Positions 17,375-27,600 of a DNA stretch of 64,000 nt are shown in pieces (the stretch's first letter is position 1; each line of letters begins with the position of its first letter). The notes under the pieces are model-generated. The model worked only from the letters and a program-made list of their open reading frames with translations, was not told where the DNA came from and made no database searches. Origin of the DNA: Thiothrix eikelboomii (GTDB taxonomy: Bacteria; Pseudomonadota; Gammaproteobacteria; Thiotrichales; Thiotrichaceae); assembly GCF_900167255.1 (NCBI RefSeq), contig NZ_FUYB01000001.1, positions 213,632-277,631 on the forward strand, in the 5' to 3' direction. The position numbers were made by a program, and so were the translations under genes.

Positions 17375-20300
17375 CTAAGGTAACTGACTTTTTACAATGT
17401 AGTTCGCATTGAAGTTCGTATTTGCTGGATAAACCAACACATTAGCCACTAAAATATTGGTATCATTATTCGGGCCAGTAAAAATGGTGTCCCCATCCAG
17501 GGTGAAATCGGTGGTATTGTAACCACTGACAACGAAATTACTGCTGAACGAACTATTCAACGGAGCGCTTAATATTTTTGCATAAATCACTCCTGCATCT
17601 TGCCCGACACCATTACTGATTAAGCGCGTATCCATATTGGCATCCCCAGCCCACAGTAAACTAACACCTTTAGTTTGGGTGCGTCCGGCTGCATCACCGT
17701 AGATCTTGGTAGTAGAAGTCGTAAAATCAATTAAGGTCGGTGTCGTCATTAAATTTACCGCCGATGAGCTCATCACCCCTAGATGATTCCGGTGGCGAAT
17801 AGCAACATAGTAATTGCCGGGCAAAGCACCTGAGATGCGTAAGGTACTATTACCTGTGTCGGCCTCAACCAGATCACCATCCCGTTGGACTAGCGCGGCT
17901 TTACGGTACAATACGGTTTTACCATCTATCGGCGAGCGTAGCTCAATCAATACCCAATCCACGGGGGCATTATTACCCGTGATACTCAGCTGACTCGTAG
18001 CCACTTGTTCCACACCTGGATAAGCATAAGGTGCTACGGTGTAAGGCTGTTTACTGGGAATTAAACCTTTCGCACGCAGATCATCCCGCATTAATAAGCT
18101 TGAACTATTGAAAGCACCTTGCAACATCGCACGCATTTGTAAAGTAATCGCATTCACGGTGGCATCTAAGTAATCGACAATTCCATCCTGATCTGCATCC
18201 ACGGCATCCTCAGGTAAACCATTTTTATTCGGGTCATTACCTTCACTCGCGGATAAGATACCGTCATTGTCATCATCATTATCTAGATAATCCGGCTTGC
18301 CATCTTTATCAGTGTCATCATCTAAGGCCGTGTTGCTATTATAGTTTTCACTGCTGGTTAACAAACCATCACCATCATCATCGGCATCTAAATAATTCGA
18401 TTTACCATCACTGTCCGTATCGGTAGCTTGTGTCGCTGGATTCTTATCACCATCCAGATTTAAGTCCTCACTCGCGGTTGGAACACCATCATTGTCATCA
18501 TCGCTATCTAAAGCATTGATTTTGCCATCAGCATCCGTATCCAGGGGTTTAGTCGGATCACTGCCTATCTCAAGATTATCTGGCACACCATCACTATCAC
18601 TGTCGCGAAGGTCAGGATTGGTACCTAAGCTCAGTTCTAAATTGTTAGTTAAGCCATCCCCATCTTTATCGCCTGTTGGGCCATCCGTGTCCACTGCATC
18701 CAGATAATCGGGAACTCCATCACTATCCGTATCGGTCGGACTGGTCGCCGGATTTTTATCACTATCAAGATTTTTGTCTTCAATCGCCGTTAGCTTTTTA
18801 TCACCATCATCATCGCTATCTAAATAATTAGGCAAACTGTCTGTGTCGGTATCTAAAGGATGGGTTGAGGGATTCTTATCGCCATCTAAATTCATATCTT
18901 CAGTGAGCGTTGGAATACCATCGTTGTCATCATCCGCATCCAAGATATCAATTTTGCCATCGGCATCCGTATCGCGGGCTTTAACGGCAGTTCCAAACTC
19001 TTGACCATCAGGAATACCATCATCGTCACTATCAGCATCAGTCGGTGAAGAGCCAATTAATTGTTCTTGCTCATTCGTCAGACCATCTTTATCCAGATCA
19101 CCCTTTACACCATCGGTATCATTACTGTCTAAATAATCCGGCTTAGCATCCCCATCGCTGTCTAGTGCATCATCAGGCCAGTTATTTTTATTCGGATCAT
19201 TGGATTCTGCTACTGAAAGCTTGCCATCCCCATCATCATCACTATCGAGATAATCGGGTTTACCATCCTTATCAGTATCATCATCCGTCGGTGTAGCCCC
19301 ATTGTAGTTTTCGCTTACACTCAATAAACCATCATTGTCATCATCGGTATCGAGTGCATTAATCTTACCATCTGCATCCGTATCTATTGGCTTTAAAGGA
19401 TCAGGACCAATTTCAATACCATCATTCACGCCATCGCTATCACTATCCGCTTTCAAGGGGTCAGTTTTAGTGGTATTGATTTCAGTACTATCCGTCATAC
19501 CATCCCCATCGGTATCACTACTTAAAGGATTCGTTTTAGTGATATTAATTTCAGTGCTATCATTTATCCCATCACCATCCGTATCGGCTTTCAACGGATC
19601 AGTTTTAGAAACATTCACCTCATAATGATCAGATAACCCATCACCATCAGAATCTATCATTAATGGATTAGTTTTATTTAGATTAACTTCAGCCCCATCA
19701 GTTAAACCATCACCATCCGTATCCGCTTTCAACGGATCGGTTTTGGTCGTATTGACTTCCATTCCATCGGTTAAACCATCCCCATCGGTATCCGCTTTGA
19801 GTGGATTGGTTTTAGTGATATTTAATTCAACCTGATCACTAATACCATCTCCATCGGTATCCGTTTTGAGTGGATCAGTTTTAGTCGTATTGACTTCAAA
19901 CCCATCGGTTAAACCATCACCATCGGTATCAGCTTTTAAAGGATTAGTTTTGGTGGTATTCACTTCCAGCCCATCCGTTAAGCCATCGCCATCCATATCA
20001 GCTTTGAGTGGATCGGTTTTAGTAATATTCACCTCAACACTGTCTGTTAGACCGTCCCCATCGGTATCTGGATTATCAGGATTAGTCCCTAATTGACGCT
20101 CTAAACCATTATTTAGGCCATCACCATCGGTGTCTAAACTATCAGCACAGTTAGCAGCACCTCCGTAACTACCTAAATAAGCATTTTCACCCATATCCCA
20201 GCCGATATTACTTAGCTCATTCCCCGGATTCGTTTGTGCTGAGTTAGAACCGGTATTAAATGGATCGGTATTCTCCATTAAGGTGACTGGCCCTAGACAC

Positions 20301-20731
20301 TTACCTGCATTAGCAAAATTAAATACTTCAATTTCTTTATTAGCTTGCCATGCAAAGGCATTGACTTGATCAGCTCTTAAGATAAAAGACAGGTAATCAT
20401 AAGCACCGTTAGTTTCAACCGGAGCATTTACCCGTGAACTGGATGACCAAGTCGTATTAACGACTGTAGAAAATAGATCGTTTATCTTAAAAGCCGTGCT
20501 TAATTCACTCGAGTGTGGTACAACTATAGTCACTTGCCCATTTAAATGAGCATCGGGTGCAGGAGTAATACTTGGCTTCATATAAACATGATAACGATCA
20601 TCAGTAGTACTCCAACGAATAGCAAATTCAACATTAGGAGCAGCCCATGCTGCCTGACTACTCGCAGCGAGTAAAAACACAGAAACACTTAGCCCTAAAT
20701 ACTTATTTAACGTGAAGGTGCGGGTACGCAT
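17375..20731 (-). CDS. Secreted N-module / TSP3-repeat / C-module protein
   Basis: The 1118-aa product has a signal peptide (~1-31, SSQAAWAAP). Residues ~32-200 are the shared N-module (VYMKPSITPAP, FNFANAGKCLGPVTLM). About 660 residues of thrombospondin type 3-like DxDGDG repeats follow, including a tandem array of 23-residue units. The shared C-module (~860-1118) closes the protein with RHRNHLGVM, LLWAGDANMD and FTGPNNDTNILVANVL, two dockerin-like loops. Start ATG 20731 was chosen for the upstream AGAGA and for giving a clean signal peptide; an upstream in-frame start at 20785 adds a hydrophilic stretch. Likely extracellular, calcium-binding and structural (inference). It is the only protein here carrying both modules. 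Confidence 0.85.
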   Translation of the reverse strand: MRTRTFTLNKYLGLSVSVFLLAASSQAAWAAPNVEFAIRWSTTDDRYHVYMKPSITPAPDAHLNGQVTIVVPHSSELSTAFKINDLFSTVVNTTWSSSSRVNAPVETNGAYDYLSFILRADQVNAFAWQANKEIEVFNFANAGKCLGPVTLMENTDPFNTGSNSAQTNPGNELSNIGWDMGENAYLGSYGGAANCADSLDTDGDGLNNGLERQLGTNPDNPDTDGDGLTDSVEVNITKTDPLKADMDGDGLTDGLEVNTTKTNPLKADTDGDGLTDGFEVNTTKTDPLKTDTDGDGISDQVELNITKTNPLKADTDGDGLTDGMEVNTTKTDPLKADTDGDGLTDGAEVNLNKTNPLMIDSDGDGLSDHYEVNVSKTDPLKADTDGDGINDSTEINITKTNPLSSDTDGDGMTDSTEINTTKTDPLKADSDSDGVNDGIEIGPDPLKPIDTDADGKINALDTDDDNDGLLSVSENYNGATPTDDDTDKDGKPDYLDSDDDGDGKLSVAESNDPNKNNWPDDALDSDGDAKPDYLDSNDTDGVKGDLDKDGLTNEQEQLIGSSPTDADSDDDGIPDGQEFGTAVKARDTDADGKIDILDADDDNDGIPTLTEDMNLDGDKNPSTHPLDTDTDSLPNYLDSDDDGDKKLTAIEDKNLDSDKNPATSPTDTDSDGVPDYLDAVDTDGPTGDKDGDGLTNNLELSLGTNPDLRDSDSDGVPDNLEIGSDPTKPLDTDADGKINALDSDDDNDGVPTASEDLNLDGDKNPATQATDTDSDGKSNYLDADDDGDGLLTSSENYNSNTALDDDTDKDGKPDYLDNDDDNDGILSASEGNDPNKNGLPEDAVDADQDGIVDYLDATVNAITLQMRAMLQGAFNSSSLLMRDDLRAKGLIPSKQPYTVAPYAYPGVEQVATSQLSITGNNAPVDWVLIELRSPIDGKTVLYRKAALVQRDGDLVEADTGNSTLRISGALPGNYYVAIRHRNHLGVMSSSAVNLMTTPTLIDFTTSTTKIYGDAAGRTQTKGVSLLWAGDANMDTRLISNGVGQDAGVIYAKILSAPLNSSFSSNFVVSGYNTTDFTLDGDTIFTGPNNDTNILVANVLVYPANTNFNANYIVKSQLP
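19425..20110 (-). repeat. Tandem 69-bp (23-residue) TSP3-like repeat array
   Basis: About ten coding units of the form DTDGDGLTDGxEVNxTKT followed by D/N-PLKA. Nine successive units alternate strictly between KTDPL and KTNPL, so the array behaves as a 138-bp two-unit repeat. The repeats are in frame and translated, which distinguishes them from a CRISPR array. Confidence 0.85.
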
Positions 20732-20908
20732 TTGCTTTATCTCTTTTTTATTTTGACGCAAAGGCTCTAGAGCAAGCAAACTCAAATTGCCTGCCCAGAA
20801 TAAACAATTTTACTGAAGCTAATACAATCTAATACTTTATTTAATTATTACTTGTTCAATATTTTCAATTATTATTTTCAATTAATTCTGAATTTATTTA
20901 TTAAATTA

Positions 20909-21493
20909 TTATTTTTTCAAGCATTTAGGTGAAGCACCATAAACACCTTTAAAATTATTTTCGCCGACAGCACCCCAGCCTAAATTGGTAAATTGATTGC
21001 CGGGATTGGTTTGCTGCGAGTTATTAGGGATATTAAAAGGATCATTATCCTGCATAATGCTCAGACCATTCACACAACCTTTTTCATTAGCAAATGAAAA
21101 CACTAAAAGCTCTTCATCTGCCACCCAAGGATAATTTTGTGCACTATTCCCTTGTGCGCCAATATAAGAGAAAGAAATATAATCATGCTCAGGATCTTCT
21201 TTAGGTGCATCGACCCGCGAAGCTTCAATCCAATCAGCACCCTCCACCCCTGCTACCACATTCAAAGGTTTAAATTTCGCGGCATGCGGCACTTTTAGAG
21301 TCAGCTGCCCCGTTAAACTAATATTCGGCTTGGGTGTTACTGAGGGTTTCATCCAAACTTCATAGCTTTTACCATCATCAGCGAGTGCTAGCTTATATTC
21401 AAGCACTGGATCAGCTAAAGCGGAATTTGCAGTCAAGCCTAGACTTAGGGTGATTAATAGACTAAAAATGGAGGATTTATTTTTATTGTGCAT
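20909..21493 (-). CDS. Standalone secreted N-module protein
   Basis: The 194-aa product has a signal peptide (~1-27, LTANSALAD), and the rest is a single copy of the module that begins the two downstream proteins. Shared landmarks are VWMKPSVTPKP, LTLKVPHAAKF, a SRVDAPKE segment, DYISFSY, FSFANEKGCVNGLSIMQDNDPFN, NPGNQFTNLGW and a final GVYGASPKC. No repeat, anchor or sorting tail follows, so it should be released to the periplasm or outside. AGGA lies 10 bases before the ATG. I do not recognise an established function; the composition suggests a beta-sandwich. Confidence 0.82.
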   Translation of the reverse strand: MHNKNKSSIFSLLITLSLGLTANSALADPVLEYKLALADDGKSYEVWMKPSVTPKPNISLTGQLTLKVPHAAKFKPLNVVAGVEGADWIEASRVDAPKEDPEHDYISFSYIGAQGNSAQNYPWVADEELLVFSFANEKGCVNGLSIMQDNDPFNIPNNSQQTNPGNQFTNLGWGAVGENNFKGVYGASPKCLKK

Positions 21494-21583
21494 CTGTGAA
21501 TTCCTAAAATTATTATTTTTAATATCAGCTGATTGTAGCGACTAGCTTAATTAATCTGCTAAATTTACAGACAGGCGGACTAA

Positions 21584-21613
21584 GGGCTGGCAAAGCTCTG
21601 TGCCTGCCAGCCC
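21584..21613 (-). terminator. Possible stem-loop terminator of the 4364-aa gene
   Basis: GGGCTGGCA (21584-21592) pairs with TGCCAGCCC (21605-21613), just after the stop codon. There is no T-run, so it may be a processing or Rho-dependent signal instead. Confidence 0.35.
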
Positions 21614-21619
21614 CTTGAG

Positions 21620-24600
21620 TTACTTAGCTAATCCACCTACTGCTATATAGTTACTATTTTTATCCTTATTACTCGGGAATAAAAATAGATTCCCCAATAA
21701 AATATTGGCATCATTATTGGGTCCCATAAACAGAGTCACTCCATCCATGTTCAAGTCAGTTGCTAAATAACCTGATAGGCGATAACTACTATTGAGGTTA
21801 GTATTTTTAGGTGCTTTGAAGACCGCATTGAGCATTACTCCGGCATCACTGCCAATCCCAATCGCGATTAAACGGGCATCTTGATTAGCATCACCTGCCC
21901 ACAGCAAGGCTAAGCCTGCACTTTCAAGCCGCGCATGTAGACCCGCGACCTGAGTAGCGGTTTGGCTGAAATCAACGACAGTTGCTTGGCCAGCCAAGGC
22001 AATTGCCGTAGCCGTTCTAACACCTAAGTGATTACGATGCCGCACACTCACAACATAATTGCCTGCTGCTACCGGGAAGTTCAGTGCAGCCGCTCCAGTC
22101 AGTGCATCAACCACATCACCATCCCGCTGTAGTAGTCCAGCTTTACTCGCCACTACGACTTTGGGATTCGCTGCTTCACGTAATTCAATCAGTATCCAGT
22201 CAACTACAGCATCCTTACCTGTCACGGTAGCTAAATCCACATTCAGCTGTTCAGTCCCTAAGTAATTAAACGGACTCGCTGTATAAGGCTGAACCATCGG
22301 CAATAAACCTGTCGCCCGTAAACTATCCTGCATCAGTCCAGTTGAAGTGAGATAAGGCCCTTGTAGCAAGACTTTAGTTTGCAGATAAACGCCCTCATTG
22401 AGCTGATCATCAATCACTGCCAGTTTTAGGCTACGCACACTACTCAGCCCTTGATCATCCATCACCCGCACATCCAGTACGTAGATATTGTTTTTGTCTG
22501 CATCTAACGGCTGTTCAAAATCCGGCGCTGCGATAAAGCTCAACTCACCTGTTTTAGGATTAAGTTTAAAACGGCTGCGGTCAGCGCCACCCGAAATCGC
22601 ATAGCTAATCCCTGCCCCTTCCTGATCACCTGCATCAGGATCGAAGGATTCAACATTAAGTGCTACCCCAGTTTTACCCTCTAAAACCTCTGTCTGGTTT
22701 TCATTGATAATGACAGGCAACTCATTAATATCTCTGACTCCTACGGTCATTGGACGCACATAAGCTTGCCCCTTGACGGTCGCAGTAATCGTCAACTCAT
22801 AACGATTGTCACCACCACTATCGCTAGGGGCTTCATAATTCCCCGGTATTAACAACGGCGAGGCTTTAGTGATAGAGGCCGAACGTGCACTCACAATATT
22901 AGGGTTACGGAAGACGATCAGCTTGCAGTCTAAGCTTGCACCCGGACTGGGGTCTTGCACGATAAACTGCTGACCATCAGCTCCGCCACTAATCACATAA
23001 GTAATCGGATTACCATTATCATCAGTCGCTTCCAGATAAGTAATGACCGGTGAGTTTTCATTCACTGTCATATCCGCACCTGTACCACTAATCAAATCAG
23101 TACACACTGAGACTGAACCATTCTGTACCCCAGAAAACTCCGAGGTACTGCCTAGGCTCGTCGCACTGGTTTTCTCGGTTACTGTCACCGCAATATTGGC
23201 ATTCGCAGGCACGGTTTGATTAGCGTTGAGTGAGCCTTTAAAGTTTAATACCCCACCACCCGCATGATTAATATCCACATAACCGAGATAGATCTCACCC
23301 TCCCCATGCTTGGAGCTATCCACCGACGTATTACGGAAGAACTCTAGGCGATAACCATGCGTATTCGTCGGCAGATCCAGATCAAAATCATAAGCAACGA
23401 CTTTCGTACCATTTGAACTAATAGAAGAACCTGCCTCAACCATTGGATAATTGAGTAACTTATTAGGGCCAGTATCACTATCAAGATTGTCATTCGCGGT
23501 CACGCCATCAACGCCTAAATCAATCCCCAAACCACCATTGTCATGAATACTATTCTGGCTATAGGTATTGCCTAGGCCATTACCGATATGGGCGATACCT
23601 GCCCAAGTATTCTGTGCAATCGTATTGGTGATCACCCGATTATTGAGCACCTCGTTGATTAGGCTAATACCGTATTGGCTATTATTGAGCACCGCGACCC
23701 GCTCAATCACTGCATTATCAGTATCATCCAACACCACACCACTACCAGCAGCATGGCTCACTGTCAGATCACGAACTGCCGAGCCTGTTGCACTAGGCAA
23801 TAAATTCAAGCCATTGCTCGTACTGTTATCTAAAACAATCCGACCACTACCAATATTAGCTAGCTGGGTACGCCCATCCAGCGCCGTATTCGCCCGCTCT
23901 AAACTTAGAGCACCACTGGTTAAATTAATCAGGGCTTCACCGGCCGTCAGTTGGCTAGCTGGGATCATGAAAATACTGGTTTCAGTTCCGGCTGGATACT
24001 CAGCAGCTAAGGCAGCAGGTAAGGCTTGTGCCAAACTATTGATGGCCAACTGTTTATTATTTAATAAAAATTGCCGTAACGAACCCTGTCCACTGTCATT
24101 CGTATTGACCACTGTACTAAAGTTAAAGCCGAAATCAACCTGTTTTACACTATTACCTGCTAGGGTTACTCGTTGCACTGATTGCGCAGGCTTAGCCGTT
24201 AAACTACCACCACTAAACAAGAAGGTCGTCGTATTTAAGGTCGCAGTCCCCGGATTCACACCCGCATCAACCAAGTTTGGCCGATTACCACCAATCTGAT
24301 TCGTGGTCGCGGCGACACCATCTGAGCGATAAGTCAACACCGCTAGTTCAGAACCATTCGAGCCTAATCGACTAGAACTCACCGTCTCATCCACAACCCG
24401 TACCCAGTAATCTGCATCTGGCAGATTGGGCAGCATATATTTGCCATTGGCTGCACTGACGATACTGGCCACATAATTACCCGTCTGGTCATACACCTCA
24501 ATAACCGCCCCTGCGATTCCCACAGTACCCGCAGTCCCGAAAGGACGACCACTCCCACCTCCATAATTGGTATCCTCGAAAATAGTCCCAGAGATACCAC

Positions 24601-27600
24601 TGCTACAAATCGCTGTTCCTTCGACCAATTCATCCACTTGTTCAGTGGTTAATTGGAAACCCGAAGTCACTGCAACATAACGACGTGGCGTGGTTTGTGA
24701 ACCCTCAGGATCTTGTGGATTTGCCTCAATCGCGGCGGTATAGCCACCTCCCACTGAAGCAATCGCAGCGGAGGCCGCAATATCAACCGGTTCTGGATTA
24801 AAGCTGACGACTGAAAATGATACGCCTTCGGCTTTCATTTGGTTATACACAGTGAAAGCCGAGCCATCATCAGGTTCTGCACCTGAGCCGGGTGGATCAA
24901 TCAACATAGAAATATCGACAGGCACAGCATCTATATAACGTGCTGCATCGGTCATTAATACAATCTGTAAAGGTGCTGCAGTATTGCGCGCTGTTTCCTT
25001 GATTGGGCTGAGAATATAACTAGACAGGGTACTGACCTGACCATCCAAGGCATAGCGCATTTGTTGGATAGCACCCGCCAAATGATCAGCCGTCCAACTA
25101 GCATTAAAAGCCCCACCCCAAGCAAACTGCCGCACTGGTGCAGACATCGCGGTACTGGAGAAGTCACGCTCAATATAAACATACTGACCACCACTGACCA
25201 GAGAATCCGAAGGTCCGCCGAAATGAGCCACTGCGATACGATTATTCGGATTATTCACCAATAACTGACTACCCACGGTTTGAATGGTTTGGGCAAAATC
25301 AGCATATTCTAGTTCAGTAATTGAGCCTGAATTATCGACAATGAACAGAATATCTGAACCACCCGTCGCTGCACAACTCCCTGCACCAATCGGTGGCGGG
25401 CCAGCAATCGCCGTGACGGTCGGTCCAAACTCGGAAGTACCTACACTCAAAGTTGCAGTGGCAGTCAGCACATCACCTGTCATCAAGCTAGCCGGGGTTG
25501 GTACAGAGAATTGGAAGGCTTTCATACCCGTGTGGTTGTTACCATCTTGTGCAGGGACATTACAATTGCCGTTATCCGTATCGGCTACACTCCCTTCCAC
25601 CATGCTACCTAAATAGACCTGACCTTCACCATAATCCTGTGATAAACCAAACCGATTGCTACCCGCTGTGGCAGCACCGCCCACACTGACATCGGCCTCG
25701 AAAAACTCCACGACTGCTCCGGCGGGTGCACAACCACGCACCAAGGCATTGCCATTACTAATCACCAGCTGTTGTAATACCGGGAAGTTGAGCAAGTCAT
25801 TCGAACCATTATCCGCATCATTTAGGTCATTAAGTGTGATCTGATCATCGGCTAGGTCGATACCTAAACCCAGATTAGCATAGATACTGTTACTAGAAAT
25901 ACGCGCCGCTTCGTTAGTACCGACGCCATTAAAGTTCCATACAACCACACCATCGCCTTGGTTATAAGCAATCCGATTATTCTGAATAAAATTCAGGCCA
26001 GAAGGACTCATTACATCAACCCCAGGCCCAGTATTACCTAGGTTAGTCGCCGTGCCTGTGGGGTCAGTACCAATATAATTGGCTTCAATCAGATTATTTT
26101 TGGAGTGATAGATCTTAATACCTGCGGTTGTAAAGCGATTAATTGCCAAATATCTAATCGTGCTACCACCATTGACCCCATTCAGGCGCAAACCATTGCC
26201 AAGTACACCTGCGGGCAGATTACTACCGCTCAACTCAATCGTCGGCCGATTAGCGAAACTAAAGCCTACCCGAGCTGCTTGGGTAGAACCATCAATCACT
26301 ATATCGTCCCCGATCAGAGGCAATTCACTTTGTACGGAAATCCTCCAATATTGTTGGGCTGCTTGATAATTTGGATCAGTCGTGGTGAGTTCTAAAATCG
26401 CATGCTCTTTACCGGCGGTACGCCCCGCTTGTGCCAAACTGCTCTCCCCACCCAAGACCGTAGTATTGAGAATAAATTGGCGTAAAGACCCTTGCCCACT
26501 ATCATTAGTATTAACCACCGTATCAAAATTGAAACCAAAATCGACCCCACTGCTCTGACTGGTTGCAACTGTCACCGCTTGTACAGACTGAGCCTGACCG
26601 CCTCCAGACAAAAGGAAACTCGTGGTATTGAGGGTTTGGTTGGTAATATTTGCATTCGCATCCGTAGCCGTCACTTGACGCCCACCGACCTCATTCAGAG
26701 TCGCGGTTGTCCCATCAGTACGGAAAGTTTGGATACCACGCTCTGTACCATCAGACCCCACTCGCGTCGACTTAACACTGCTATTCACGACACGCACGAA
26801 ATAATTATTGGCGCTCAGATTGTTAAAACTATACTGGCCATTGGTATCAGTGAGAGTGCTGCTAAGGAGGCTACCATTATTCGCATATAATTCGACCCTT
26901 GTTCCCGTAACCCCTACCGCACCGGCGGCTGAGGATGCACGCCCAGCGCCACCGCCGTAATTCACATCTTCAAAGATCTTGCCGGTAATAGAACCCGAGT
27001 TACCAACCGATAATGCCAAGGCATAATCTTCCACTTCGCCGTCAGGGGCATTAACTGCGGTGGCTCGTTCATCGACTGTGGTCGTGCCTGCATTATCGGT
27101 GAGTGTTCCCGAGGTAAAGCGGAAGCGCGCATAGGTCGTTCCCACTGAACCAGCGACAATACCTGTCCAGCTTAAAGGACCGGAGAGCGTGCCATTGGTA
27201 ACCGTGACCGAGCGATACTCACCTGAGGTAAATCTACCATCTTTATTGAAGTCGATCCAAGCGTGCAAAGTTCCTGTGCCAGTTGCTGAAATATTGGCAA
27301 CCGGAATGGAATAGCTGGTGGCACCGGCCAACAGTGCGGGGAAACTGGCCACTCCATCTTCATCATCAATGCCATTGACATCATCGCCCGTACCATTCAG
27401 GGGTGTCAGCGTGGTTTCACTGTCGGGGGCATTGGCACCGAGCTTGAGTGTACCTGCAATACGATGGATGGGGCTGCCATAGGTTGCGGGTGCGTCACCG
27501 TAATCCAGTGTATCAAAGCCGAAATCCTGATTCGCTGTTGTGCCACCTGCGGTGACACTGATACCCGTCAATGGGTTAGTAGTGCCAATGGTTTTACCTG

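Noticed and set aside
19335-20096. Open plus-strand frames rich in Ser/Pro/Val across the TSP3 array
   Set aside because: They are antisense shadows of the Asp/Gly-rich repeats; the minus strand encodes a coherent secreted protein with known domain types.
19425-20110. Regular repeats that might be a CRISPR array
   Set aside because: Period is 69 bp with no unique spacers, and every unit is translated in frame as a TSP3-like repeat.
23568-24299. 243-codon plus-strand frame inside the giant gene
   Set aside because: Antisense to clear beta-helix and SdrD-like coding; composition has no protein-family features and no ribosome site was evident.
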